From Cunninghamella blakesleeana (Eukaryota; Mucoromycota; Mucoromycetes; Mucorales; Cunninghamellaceae): a DNA stretch of 64,000 nt. Below are positions 51,290 to 64,000 of the stretch, piece after piece. The number at the start of each line of letters is the position of its first letter. The first letter of the stretch is position 1. A program made the translations under genes and the position numbers. The stretch lies in assembly GCA_017871115.1 (NCBI GenBank), contig JAFCIZ010000006.1, positions 1,860,001 to 1,924,000 of the forward strand. The letters run 5' to 3'. A model generated the notes under the pieces. The model was not told where the DNA came from, did not search any database, and saw nothing but the letters and a program-made list of their open reading frames with translations.

Positions 51290-52841
51290 ATTTATAAAAT
51301 AAAATATAAGTGGGAAAGAAAGAAAAAAAAAATTTTTTTCTCTCATCCTCTTTTATTATTTATATTCATATATATTATTTTTATAAGTTTCAGGATGACT
51401 TGTGGTGTTAAGCCAATAAAATAATAAATTCATGCAAACTAAAAAAAAGTGACACTTATAATAAATCGAAAAATGGATTTATCGGAGTTCGAAGACTGTT
51501 TTCCTAAATTATAAATAAAGAAAAATTTAAGTGATTTTTTTTATACAGTTATAAACTTTTGATTTTTCATTTTTTTCATTTTATCTTTTTCTTTCTTTTT
51601 CTTTACTTTTTGTTTTTTATTTATTTCCAAGTCTTATAATTTTTTTCACACTTAACTTTTTTCTTTTTTTGATAATAACCTAAAGAGTTGTTATCATTTT
51701 AATTAAATGACATAAACTTTGATAAAATGCAGTATACACATTTTTTTCTATAGTAATTCAACAATATAGTACGACATCACACTTTATTTTTTTTTAATCT
51801 TACAATTTTTCTTAACACGGATAAATAATTACCAGATTCACCAGCAAGTCACTCGCATTTTATTTTAAAAAACAACCATTTTAAATACAGCTTCTTTTTT
51901 ACTTTTTTATGACGACATACCTCTTTGGATTATCACTTTTTTTTAAAAAAGAAAGAAGGGGGGGAGGAGTAATAAAGAAGTAAAGGGACTTTGAAAAAAA
52001 TAAAAAAAATTGTCATCATAAACGTTTTTTCCGTATTTCCCACGTCGTGGTTCCGGTTGGCTTTATCAGCATTAATACAAAAAATAATAATAATGAAATC
52101 ATACCCTTATTATCAACCTTTTATTATTATTATTATTATGGAGACATTATGCAACTTACTAATAATAATAATAATAACAAAAAAAAATAAGGGACTTGAT
52201 AAAATGGCAATAATAATGAAAAGTTAAATATTGATGATAAATAATTTAAACTTGATCAATTATCATTATTAAAATCAAAACTAAAAAGATAAATATTGAT
52301 AATGAAAATTAGTGTTGGTTGACTTATTTTCCCCACTTTTTGAATATATAAAAAAACTACACAATTCCACTTTTGTTTTTTTAAATTATGGAGAAATAGT
52401 AGATAAAAATTATTGATATAAATTTATCTTGGTGATTATCAATTTTAAATTCATATATAGAAAATCAAATTTTAATTTCACGTGGACTTTTTTTTTCTAT
52501 TGTAAAGCATTTTTTTATTTGTCTCATCATCAAATGGTTCTTTATAATCTGATACCCTGGACTTTAACTTTTTTATAAAAAAATTGTAGTAGTACAAGGT
52601 ATAAAAATATTCTATAAGCATTATTTATGTTGAGCGTGTTTGATAATTTTTGGGGGTGATAAATAAAAAATTAGTAGGCAAAATTAAAAAATTAAAAACT
52701 CAGAACTTTTATCCGACAAGTCAAACTTTTTTTTATATAAGCAATAATAAAAATAAATAAAAGGTAGAAACTTTTTTTTCCTTCTTTTTCTCTTTTTTTT
52801 TTTTCCTTCAACCCCTCTTTTTTTTTCAATCTTTATAAATA
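51290..52841. other. Divergent intergenic region before CIT1
   Basis: 1.55 kb A/T-rich, with no gene seen. It must hold the promoters of the small mitochondrial-type gene and CIT1. AAACTCAG occurs at 52696, 146 bp before the CIT1 ATG, and a long pyrimidine tract (52770-52830) leads up to the start, typical of strongly expressed fungal genes. Confidence 0.55.
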
Positions 52842-54816
52842 ATGTCTGCTATCCGTGCTTTCTCTTCTTCTTTAAAGGCTACTCGCCAATCTGCTTTACG
52901 TTTAAACGCTACTCGTTCTTATGCTTCTCAAGTCAAGGTAAATTCAACAAACATAAATAAATAAATAGAGTTAGAGAGTAATAAAAAAAATATTTATATC
53001 CTATTTTTTTTTTTTTTTTATATATATATCCGTATATACATATATGTAATTATTAGACTTTAAAAGAACGTCTTATTGAAATCATTCCTGAAAAGCAAGA
53101 AGAAGTTAAACAATTCAAAAAGGAACACGGTAACAAAGTTCTTGGTGAAGTTACCGTTGACCAAGCCTATGGTGGTATGCGTGGTATCAAAGGTCTCGTA
53201 TGGGAAGGATCTGTTTTAGATGCTGAAGAAGGTATTCGTTTCCGTGGATTAACCATCCCTGAATGTCAAAAGGTATTACCTGGTGCTTTTGAAGGTGGTG
53301 AACCTTTACCTGAATCTCTCTTCTGGTTATTGGTTACCGGTGAAGTTCCTACCACTGAACAAGTTAAGGGTCTCTCTGCCGAATGGGCTGCTCGTGGTGA
53401 TTTACCTGAATTTGTTGAAGATTTAATTGACCGTTGTCCCAAGACTTTACATCCTATGTCTCAATTCTCTTTAGCTATCAATGCTCTTCAACACGATTCT
53501 CATTTCGCTAAAGCTTATTCTCAAGGTATTCACAAATCTAAATACTGGGAACCTACCTACGAAGATACTATGGATTTAATTGCTAAGCTCCCTAAAGTTG
53601 CCGCTCGTATTTACCGCAACGTTTATAAAGACGGTAAAGTTGGTAGCCTTGAATTAGATAAGGATTACTCTTACAATTTCTCTAAACTCCTTGGTTATGA
53701 ACAAGATAAGGAATTCGTTGAATTAATGCGTTTATACTTATTCTTACACAGTGATCACGAAGGTGGTAATGCTTCTGCTCACACGTAAGTTTTAATTTTT
53801 TTTTTTTAATATATGCATACAATAATAATATGAATTTAATTTATACTTATATATACATTTTATTTTTATCCCAATAATCATCGTATAGTACTCACTTGGT
53901 TGGTTCCACTCTTGCTGATCCTTTCCTTTCCTTCGCTGGTGGTCTTAACTCTTTAGCTGGTCCTCTTCACGGTCTTGCTAACCAAGAAGTTTTACGTTGG
54001 ACTATCAAGATGCAAGAAAAGATTGGTTCTGATGCTTCTGATGAAGAAATCAAGAAATACTTATGGGATACTTTGAACGGTGGTCAAGTTGTTCCTGGTT
54101 TCGGTCATGCTGTGTAAGTTTTTATCAAAAAAAAACTATTATTATTGTGATCTTTTATTTATATTTTTTTTTCTCTCTAAATATATATAGCCTTCGTAAG
54201 ACTGATCCTCGTTACATGGCTCAACGTGAATTTGCTCTCAAACATTTACCTGATGATCCTCTCTTTGCTCTTGTTTCCAAATTGTATCATATTATTCCTG
54301 GAGTTTTAACTGAACACGGTAAGACCAAGAACCCTTGGCCCAATGTTGACGCCCACTCTGGTGTCTTATTAAAACATTACGGTTTAGTTGAACAAGATTA
54401 TTACACTGTCTTGTAAGTATTATCTTTTTTTTTTTAAAAAAAAGATTTTGTTTATTTTTTTTTTTTTTTTTGATTTGGGTTGGGGGTGGGTGGAGATAAT
54501 GGTTTTTTTTTTTTTAAAAACTCAGTAATTTTTGTTACAAGGGAGGGACGCTCGCCAAACAAAAAAAAAAAAAGGGTCTGAGTTATATTGGGAAAGATTG
54601 GGATTTTTTTTATGAGTTTCAAATCGGGATAATAGATGATGATTAACTAATTTACCATTATCATTTTTTTTATTCGACTTTATTTTCATTAGGTTTGGTG
54701 TTTCTCGTGCTTTAGGTGTTACTTCTCAATTGATTTGGGATCGTGCTCTTGGTTTACCTCTTGAACGTCCCAAGTCTTACAGTACCGCTCACCTTAAGAA
54801 GATGTTCGCTAATTAA
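52842..54816 (+). CDS. CIT1: Mitochondrial citrate synthase
   Basis: Five exons: 52842-52937, 53057-53784, 53889-54113, 54191-54412, 54693-54816; 464 aa. Exon 1 codes the presequence ([20 protein letters not shown]). The core has family signatures: [58 protein letters not shown] (His of the active site), [23 protein letters not shown] (second active-site His) and [10 protein letters not shown]. It condenses oxaloacetate and acetyl-CoA in the matrix, the first step of the TCA cycle. Codon use is richer in C-ending codons than neighbouring genes, as expected for high expression. Intron 4 (280 bp) is longer than the others and has a G-rich patch (54474-54497). Confidence 0.97.
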
Positions 54817-55391
54817 TTTGATTATTAAATAAGTTCATCATTTGTACAGTTTTATTTTTTTTAATTCTCACTTCTCTCTCCCCCTACACACTTTTTTTAT
54901 ATCATCCATTCTTCATCTTTTTACACAAAAAATTTATATTAATTAAATAAATAAATAATTTAGAAAGACTTTATTTTTTTAACATCATAAATATTAATAT
55001 ACGGATATTTTTTTTAGTATAATATATTCTAGAAAAAATTCTAATTTTATATAAAAGGATAAAAAATTTCTATGCTATTATACATTTAATTATATCTATT
55101 TATTTTTAAAAAAATAAATAATTATGATAAATTATAAAGTATTATACAATATATATATATATATATATAAAAGTATAGTTTTGTATAGTATTAATATATA
55201 TTATTTTTTTATTTTTTGTTATTAGAGAATATATCATCAGAGGAGAAAGAGGCGGGATTTAAATTTAAGACTTAATGCTGGCAGATGATTTTTTTAAAAA
55301 AGAGGTTCCTTTTATTGTACTCTTTTCTCTCTCTTTCTTTTATCCTTTATTTTTATTTATTTTAAAACATAATAATAATAAATATATAACA
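54817..55391. other. Intergenic between CIT1 and ATG29
   Basis: 575 bp A/T-rich, holding the 3' end of CIT1 and the promoter of ATG29. No gene or repeat recognised. Confidence 0.5.
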
Positions 55392-57440
55392 ATGGGATTG
55401 GAAAAAGAGATGCTTCATGTTGTTATTAAATTACCTTTTCAACGACCTACTGATTTTGTAGAACCCCCTCCAGTAAATAAAAAAAATGAAAAACAAAGTT
55501 ATAAATACACATTATATATATATATATATATACATATTAATAAGATATTAATTTATATACATACATACATACATACATATATATATTTATATTATAGATA
55601 ACTTGGACAAATGAAATGGAACATCAAATATGGAAGTTTTTAAGTCAAAAAAGAACGGATTGTATGCTGAATAATAATAATAATTTTTACTTTTAATAAA
55701 ATATAGCTGTATAACTAACTCTTATCTTTATTTATTTATTCTTTAACTTAGGGAATCATTTGGCGGAACAACTTGGTATACCAGTTTCTTATTTAGTTCG
55801 ACATGCAGCTTTTATGTATGAGACTCAACTACGAGAAATTCAACATCAGCTTAGATTGAGTGAAATTGGAAAACCAACAATAGCTTCGCCACCTCCTTCT
55901 ACTTCATCAACTTCGGCCATTAATCGTCATAATAGTCAAAGTTCTAGTCAACGACAAAGTAAAGTTATATATTCAAATAAATAAATATACAAGTAAGTGA
56001 ATTAATGGATACTAACTCTCGTTACCTCCTCTTTATCTTTTTTATTATATATCACATAAAAATAATAGATCGACCAACATCCTCCGTTTCTTCTTCTTCT
56101 AGACAACAAAAGAATTCCATCAATGATACTCAAGAATTACGTGATACTGATAGAGCCGAAAAAAACGTATACAATACAGTAGGGTCAATGGATGATGATA
56201 TAGAAGAGAAGTCAATAAAAACACCAACATCTGCAAGTATTAAAAAACTTTATTCTGAACAACAGCAACAACAACAAAATACTAGCGTTTTAAATAATAA
56301 TAATATACCTATACGATCGACGGATCATTCAATATATTCTAACAACAACAATAACAATAATGTTGATATTAATAATAACAATAATTATGATAATTCAATG
56401 ATGTTATCCACTATTTCCAATATATCACCTCGTCATTTTCAGCATAATAATCCAAATGAATTAACATCAAATCATGCTACAACTACTAATAGTAATAATA
56501 ACAATACTGAAGATGAAGATGATGAATATGATGGTGATATGAAACAATCTATTTATAATACAACTACCGACCTACCTTATAATAATAACAATAATAATAA
56601 TATTGATAATAATAATAATGAATTATTTAGTAAATTAATGAATATAAATGATATGATAGATGAAGACAATGTCCATAATCAAACCAACAAAGACGATATG
56701 GGTACAAATCAAGACATTGAAAAAGAAGACGACGACGACAACGATGATGATGAATTAAGCATTCATATTGAAAAAATGAAGTTAAATTTAGAAGAACCAG
56801 CATTTTTACCATCAAGAAAACATGATGGATCGTCCTCTTTACTTAATAGTTTAAGAATGTCTGGCATAGGGGATGCTCCCTCCACATCCATATCACATCC
56901 CTTCACATCAAAAAATCAGCCTATACCATTTTTATCATTACATTTAAAACAACAACAATCACAGGAACTCGATCCGAATAAGAAGGCTTTAAATAAAAAT
57001 AAAAATCAAAAACGATATTCTGATCAACGTATAGAAAATGATATTGCTCATGCTTTACAATCATCTCATATGGATTCTATCTTGCTTCACCACCAGCAAA
57101 GTAATAAAAGCGATAAAAAGGATGATGATATGCCTTTTACAACAAGTCATAATACAAATAGAAAAGAAGAAGGGGAAGAAAGAGAAGAAAAAAGTGAAGA
57201 AGAAGAAGAAAAAGAAGAAAATGATGGCAATGTCAATCACTCTCCTCCTCATCTAGATAGTGATAACAACAACATTATTATTGAACGTAAACATTCCACC
57301 AAACATAACAATAATAGAATGACATTTGGCCCTAACTTGAATCGAACAGTATCAGCTACTCATTCTCCGCCTGACGAATCGTCATTAAAAGAAAACAATA
57401 GTGCTCTTAATTCTGTTGGATCTTCTTTTAGCGACTTATC

Positions 57441-57475
<35 letters not shown>

Positions 57476-57832
57476 TTAATGACGTTTTATAATTATCTGA
57501 ATATATATTAACATAATGGTTTTTTTCATATATGCTAATTTGATTTTAATAGATTCATCAGTAACTCAGTCTGCATTGGAAGATGCCCTCATGTCAAGAT
57601 TAAATAATGGATCGAAAATGTAAGTGATATGTATTATGATAAGAACCCTTTTTATTATCAACTGTATTTTTTATTATCGTATTAGTTTATTAATTTATTA
57701 ATTATTATTTTAATTATTTTAATTATTTTAATTATTTTAATTATTTTAATTCTATTTTTTATTCTTATTTTTTTTATTTATTTATTTAATTATATATATA
57801 GGTCATCATTGGCTTTTTCAAGAAAATACTAA
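55392..57832 (+). CDS. ATG29: Autophagy protein Atg29
   Basis: Six exons: 55392-55472, 55598-55661, 55752-55958, 56069-57442, 57553-57619, 57802-57832; 607 aa, all phases fit. The N-terminal Atg29 domain is built from three small exons: VVIKLPFQRPTDFVEPPP, ITWTNEMEHQIWKFLSQKR, TDWNHLAEQLGIPVSYLVRH followed by AAFMYETQLREI. A long Asn/Ser/acidic low-complexity region follows, then the C-terminal block SVTQSALEDALMSRL and SSLAFSRKY, which also fits Atg29 of filamentous fungi. Atg29 works with Atg17 and Atg31 as the scaffold of the autophagosome assembly site. It is longer than the yeast protein (~210 aa) because of the linker. Confidence 0.85.
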
Positions 57833-59244
57833 TTATCGTAGTCAGTATATTTGTGTGTAGTATATAAATAATTTATCCTTACCTTTTTTTTTTACTTTTT
57901 TTTCTTGTATATTATAAAACTATTACATATTCAATCAAACTATAAATTAAATTAAATAAAATTATGTTTTATCAATAATATTTGAATATAAAAATTATAC
58001 ATCACAAAAAAAAATAGAATTCACTCATTCAAAATAAATAACGTATATAAATATATATGTATTGGTTTATAATTGTGTAAAAGTTACATAAGTATAAATA
58101 TAAACTTAAAACATATTTAATCTTTATTGTAAGTGATAGCCTTTTAGATAGTGTGATTTTTTTTTATAGTTCATTATAGTCAACAAATCAATATTATATA
58201 TATATATATATGTGCATTAGATCAATATAATGCATAAGTGTAATTAAAAACTCAGAAAAACTACACTCCGATAAAGGTTGCATTCTTAGTGTTTTCTCTT
58301 TCTATATTTTATTCTAAAAAAAATAAAAAGACGATAGTATATAAAGATATATTTTTATGTTTCATAAATTTATTTAGTATGGTGTTACTTTTTTACTATT
58401 ATTTTTATTTTCTATTAGATAAAACTTTGAATGAATTACCATAGAAAAAAATGTATACGATAACTTGGAGTTTTTTTATTTTTTTAATTCCAAATGAGGT
58501 ATTAATTTTTCATCAATCACTAATATCTGCATATGTATTGCTTATAGACGTTTTCAATCAAATTTTATATTATATTGGTAGAAAAAGAGCAAAGACGTAT
58601 ATATATATATATATATATATTTGATTTCTAGTAGGTTGGTTATCAATTCCTGAAGGGCTTTTTATTTTAGTTACAAGCATTTCTTTTGCCCAAGATAATG
58701 GCCCTTTTCTCTTTATTCAGGGAAATGTATAATTTTATTATTTGAAATGTTAGTATATTATTATTCAAGAACGTTTTTTTTTATTTAAGATTGTTAGGTC
58801 TTGTTCTTTTTATATTTATTTATTTTCTTGACAATTGGATGTCTCGTTTGGACTTTATTCTAATTTATTACCATATATTGTAACTTTAATGATAGTTTAA
58901 TAAAGTGTAATGGGGTCTAAATAGCAATTTATTTTTATTATTATTGAATATATTCTAGGTGATTTCTTTATTTTTAAATAAATAGTGATTATTTGTTTTT
59001 TATTTTCTAAATGCGTTTTTTAATGACATGCCCAAAAAAATATATAAAATAATTATACAATACAGAAAAAAGGATATTTATAAAAATTAAATTAGTATTG
59101 CTCTTTTCTTTGCGATCAATGATTGATAAAAAATGAAATAAAATAAAATACAATAATCTTTATATAAATATTATTTTATTATTTATTTTCAGTATTTATA
59201 TATCTAAAATAATAAGAATATAAAAATAAATAACCTATATTTTT
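57833..59244. other. Intergenic between convergent ATG29 and SKI2
   Basis: 1.4 kb of A/T-rich DNA with no credible ORF. AAACTCAG lies at 58248. It should contain the 3' ends of both genes. Confidence 0.5.
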
Positions 59245-59724
59245 TTAGAAGTACTATTAATATATAAAAATAAAAGTATAAGTTAACATTAATTAGGATA
59301 TGATCTTTATTTTATTTCAATGCTTCATAGTGTTATTATTATTATAATTATTATTAATTTATTTTTCTTACCAAACTAGCAGCAAATACAATATCACGTT
59401 TAATATCTTCTTCAGCTTGTTCCATTTTTTTATACAAATTAGTATCTCCAACCATTCTAGCAGCGCTCATCACTTCACGACAAGTTTCATCTAATCTACT
59501 GATGCAGCGGACAATAGATCCTAATAAAATTATATAAACCGTATAAATAAATATATTTAATTATTTACATAATTCATTCTATCATAATATATCATCATAT
59601 TTTTTTTACCTTCCAATACATCAGTTAAATCAGTAATATGTTTGAATGGCTATAATATGAAAAAAACAATTATTCACTTGGAGGTTAGAAAAATATCCAT
59701 CGTATATATTTATTATTGCTCTTT

Positions 59725-59810
<86 letters not shown>

Positions 59811-60576
59811 TTAAAAAAACCTACCAATCCTCTAGCCCATTCATAGACAACTTCTACTAAGCCAAACTTCAAACCATTGATATAATCTTCTACCGATATA
59901 GGTAAACCACAGTCAGCTTGAATTTGAGCTACTTTGCGAGCATATGTTAATACAATTTCTTTAGCTTTTATTAATTTTGGTGTCAACTTTGGTTCACTAG
60001 CACCTCTTTCTTGAAAGACAAAGGCCGAAAGAATAGCAACAACTTCGGCAGGTTCAAATTCAGCAAATACATTATCTAATACTAATTCGGTCAAAAGTAA
60101 TTCATCAGCAGAATTGATTTCACAAGCTACCCGACCTTTCAATTGTACAGTTCCTTGTTCATCAATATAATTTAATTGTTGTAAAACTTTAATACGTTGT
60201 TGATAATCTGGTAAAAGTTCTAGATTTTGATCAGATATTGTAAGTTTAAGCGTATCTATTTGTCCAGAAAGTTGCTTATATGCATGCATTAAAGCGTACT
60301 AAAAAAAATATAATAAATAATAAAGAGAACAGGTAATGATAGTAATATATTCAGTAATTAATATATTAACAGGAGAACAAACAAAAGACGACGATAAAAA
60401 AAATAAAAAATAATAATTATGATAATAATAGCTTACATGGTCATTCAAATCAGGACACTTAGCACATTGGAATTCTACTCTTAATCGCTTTAATAGGCTG
60501 TTCTTTGTATTTAGCATCTCTTGGAATTCGATATCTTTAATCTTTTGCCAGTCAAACTCAGGAACGTTACCTACGT

Positions 60577-60607
<31 letters not shown>

Positions 60608-61049
60608 ATGTATGTGTGTGTTAATTATTATTATTATTACTATCGTTACTATCATCATTAATATAAATATATATAGCACAAGTAATTTTTTTTAAAAAAT
60701 TGCAATAGTCTATTTACCATTTTGAACGTCATTTGCAAGAACTTCCATTTCTTGTTTAGCACGGGCCATTTCTGTATCACCTTTACCTGTAGAAAGGGTG
60801 TCAAGAGAAGTCTAATTAATAAAAAAATATAAAAAAAAAATAAGTTAATGTTAATTCTATTACTTGAGCATATATATATTAAAATTATAATTTAGATATT
60901 GTTGTTACCTTGATAATAGATCTTGAGACAAATACAATATCACCAGCACCAATAGTAGTAATCCAAGTCTTACTATTATCAGATTTTGGAAGTGTTATAG
61001 ATGTTATTGGTAAGGGAGACTCATCTTCACCTAAATTAATATTTATTTA

Positions 61050-61086
<37 letters not shown>

Positions 61087-63351
61087 TTAGTAATTAAAAA
61101 TAACAATAGTCATACCTGTAACATCAATATTCTTGGGAGCTAACACTAGGCATTCGTACAACTTTTGTTGATTTGCACCGGACGGAAGTGGGCGTAATAT
61201 AACAGCAGGACAATTGCGATAGATCTATATACATAATAAAAACATAATAATAAATAACAGTTTTTTATATTTCTTAGTGTAATATCTAAACTTCTAAGCT
61301 TACGTTATTGTTTATGATCACAAATCTGCCAGTACAAAATGCACGATTCCCTGTTGAAGACTTTGTAATATATTGTAACATCATCGTACGAGTGAGTTGA
61401 AGGATTTGGCTACATACATCATAATAGACTGATAGATTACTATTACAGATAGTACAATCTACTTGCTGCAAAGTACTGCGTTTTAATTCACTTTCATCCA
61501 CAAGACGTTGAGTATCTGGCAATAATCGTTGGTTAGAGTTTTCTGAAAAACTTCTTTTAATCATTTCTTCTACTTTCAGAGCTTCTACACGTAATAAATT
61601 GAGAATCATATTATAAGTTAAACGGAATTGTGACTCAAGTTTGGTTGGTTTTCCAAGGATCATTGTACTAAGAGAAGCAGCCTATAAATTATATATAGAT
61701 AAATATAATATATAATATAATACACAGTTAGTGCCAATTTTATATTTAAGTTATGTGACAAACTGCATATTTATATAACTGTATGAGTATTACCGCAGGA
61801 GGTTCATCACCGCCGCATGCAATGATAACCATGCCTGTAGAATCTAAACCACGACGACCAGCTCGACCCGACATTTGAGTATATTCACCTAGATAATAAT
61901 GTTAAAAAAAATATGAATAAATGAGTAATTTAAAAATAAAAAAAATAATTGTATATTATTAATTTCATAATCCTTTCTACATTCAATTACCTGGTAATAA
62001 ATCACGGAATCCACGCCCATCGTTCTTTCTTAATCCAGAAAAAACTACACTTCTTGCAGGCATATTTACACCCTATTGATAAAAAAAAAGTTGAACATTA
62101 TAATTCGTCTTAATCATTATTGTAAATATAATATTATCAATAATAAAATAAATATGGGTTACCATAGCAAATGTTTCAGTAGCAAATAACACTTTTACAA
62201 GGCCACGAGCAAACAAAATTTCAACAATCTACATAAATATATTTATAATAATAATAATAACAGCGAATAGTTATGAAATTAAATCAAGTATTTATATTTT
62301 TATATAAAAGTATCAAGCTAATATTAACATTTTGCTTACTTCTTTGATGATAGGTAATAGGCCGCCATGATGAACAGCAACCCCTCTTGAAAGTAAATCA
62401 CGCATACGTAAGATTTGAGGTAATTCTTTATCTGTGCCGCGAAGACGTACCAAACTTCTTTCAATAAATACATGTATTTCACTTTTTTCTAAACTTGAGC
62501 ATAAATCTGTTTTAGATAAACTACTGGCATATTCTTCACATCGGCGTTTTGAAAATGTAAAAATAACTACTGGTAACAATTCTTTTTTGTTTAATAATCC
62601 AATGAGATGAACAAACATATTTCGATCCTAAAATAATAATGATAGCAAAATACAATAGTATACAATAAATAATTATTTAGCATATCATTCTATTTTATTA
62701 TTATTAACTTACTGTTTGTAAAGTTTGTTGATAGCTTTTTCCAATTTGTTTTACTGGTCCACGACTAACGGCACCTCCTCTACCACCTCGGCCAGATGTT
62801 TGTTCTTTTTGATCCTTTCGTTTTGTCATGATATCGCAAGCTTTCTTATATCTAGTATATAAAAGCATAGATGTTATCCAATTAATGATGTTGTTATTGT
62901 TATAGTTATTTTATGATGATAATTGGTATTTTTTTTTAAAAAAAATCTTACTCTACACCATTAAGCTTAGTTTCATGAGCTCCAACTATTTTAAATATTT
63001 CTTTTCCAGCATATAAATGGTGTTCTAATGGTACTGGACGTTTAAGAGTACTAATGACGTATATATCCTTTTTCTTGGTACGCCTATGGGTGTTGATACG
63101 GTAAAATAAATAAATAACTCCATTATATAAATCTAAACTTTTTTAATTATATTACTTTTATAATAATATTATAATTATTTTACCCAACCCAATCAGCAAA
63201 TTCTTTAGTATTTGGTACAGTGGCAGATAATAAAATGATATTAACATGAGCAGGTAACATAATGATAACTTCTTCCCAAACTACACCACGCTATTTTTTT
63301 AAGGTAATAAATGGCGTATTCATATATATTAATTATCATCCCTTTTTCTTT

Positions 63352-63386
<35 letters not shown>

Positions 63387-63880
63387 CATAGTTCAACTTA
63401 CTTCAAGATCATTAACATAATGTACTTCATCAAAAATAACGAATTCAACATCTCTAATTAAATCAGCGCCTCTATATAGCATACTTCTTAAAATTTCAGT
63501 AGTCATCACTAAACAACTTGCTTCAGGTCTAATTTGAACATCACCAGTAAGAATACCAACATCATCACCAAAGGCATGTTTAAAATCTCTGAATTTTTGA
63601 TTTGATAATGCTTTGATAGGTGAAGTATAAATTGCCCTAGAAGAATAAAATAAAATAAGAATGAATATTGATGAGAATTTTCTTTATGCGTATTATTATA
63701 TCAAATAAATTATGCATTTTGATATATATATTACTTTGTCATATGTTTTGCTGCCAACGCAATTGCATAATCAGCTACCACAGTTTTACCAGCAGAAGTA
63801 TGAGCAGCTATAAATACAGAATCACCCATTTCTAAATGATAAACAGCATGTTTTTGGAAAGTATCAAGTTCAAATGGATA
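59245..63880 (-). CDS. SKI2: SKI2-type DExH RNA helicase (C-terminal part, gene continues off the right edge)
   Basis: Rebuilt exons from the right: 63880-63735, 63636-63402, 63290-63184, 63083-62952, 62851-62713, 62627-62340, 62228-62163, 62072-61991, 61888-61794, 61681-61304, 61224-61116, 61030-60909, 60811-60718, 60570-60437, 60298-59825, 59649-59610, 59520-59372, 59253-59245; phases agree throughout. Motifs in order: [10 protein letters not shown] (I), DEVHYVND (II), LLSATVPN (III), [11 protein letters not shown] (VI). An RGG-type insert ([13 protein letters not shown]) follows motif III. The C-terminal DSHCT-type domain ends [19 protein letters not shown] and [11 protein letters not shown]. 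That ending and [11 protein letters not shown] favour Ski2 over Mtr4. Ski2 feeds cytoplasmic RNA to the exosome. The 5' exons are outside the window. Confidence 0.92.
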
Positions 63881-64000
63881 CTATAATAATATTATGTATA
63901 TTAAAAAAAGAAAAAAATATTAATAGTTCTATTTGGTTTATATATATATATATAGCTGCTATCCAATTCTTTTTTTAAAAAAAACGTGTGCAAATATTTA

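Noticed and set aside
59642..59860. Tyr-repeat frame, and the extension of the SKI2 exon through poly-Ile
   Set aside because: Both are translation of an (ATT)n tract inside a SKI2 intron with good splice sites.

Overview
The window is nuclear DNA of a fungus. It is AT-rich with many short GT-AG introns. It carries fungal genes (citrate synthase, MIC60, a SHO1-type osmosensor, ATG29, SKI2, a PHO80-like cyclin) and cytosolic-type tRNA genes. Gene content and protein style suggest an early-diverging lineage, most likely Mucoromycota; this is inference, as no marker fixes the species.

The left part (1-36.3 kb) is almost entirely transposons stacked inside one another. I use my own labels. GypA (1-2810) is the 3' part of a Ty3/Gypsy-like element. 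A solo LTR starting at 4812 has been split by GypB (5272-15918) and then by GypC (15993-24070). GypB is itself broken by a Tc1-type element (12096-13777) in its integrase. ChrF (26385-32617, minus strand) is a complete chromodomain-bearing Ty3/Gypsy element that landed in another LTR (LTR-G). LTR-G also carries a solo LTR (LTR-E, 32947-33656). Target-site duplications support these insertions: ATAT for GypB, CTAC for GypC, GAAC for LTR-E, ATATG for ChrF, and TA for both Tc1-type elements. A second Tc1-type element with 211-bp terminal inverted repeats (34516-36171) closes the block. Three tRNA genes (His, Asp, Asn, all on the minus strand) lie 52-119 bp from LTR ends.

GypA, GypB and GypC have an unusual gene plan. 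Gag is followed by a -1 frameshift signal (A AAA AAC, then a stop and a conserved stem). Next comes a protease-RT-RNase H ORF that ends with a stop. The integrase is a separate ATG-started ORF after an A/T-rich spacer. A further ORF (ORF3), homologous in all three elements and unrecognised by me, runs through the polypurine tract into the 3' LTR. These features are the most novel material in the window.

The right part (36.8-64 kb) is ordinary gene-dense DNA. The order is a NIPA-type Mg transporter gene (-), a mucin-like single-pass membrane protein gene (-), MIC60 (-), a PHO80-like cyclin gene (+), SHO1-like (+), a small putative mitochondrial protein gene (-), CIT1 (+), ATG29 (+) and SKI2 (-, running off the right edge). 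I rebuilt exons by hand from splice sites and reading phase. Two genes have tiny exons: a 6-nt microexon in the NIPA gene and a 9-nt terminal exon in SKI2.
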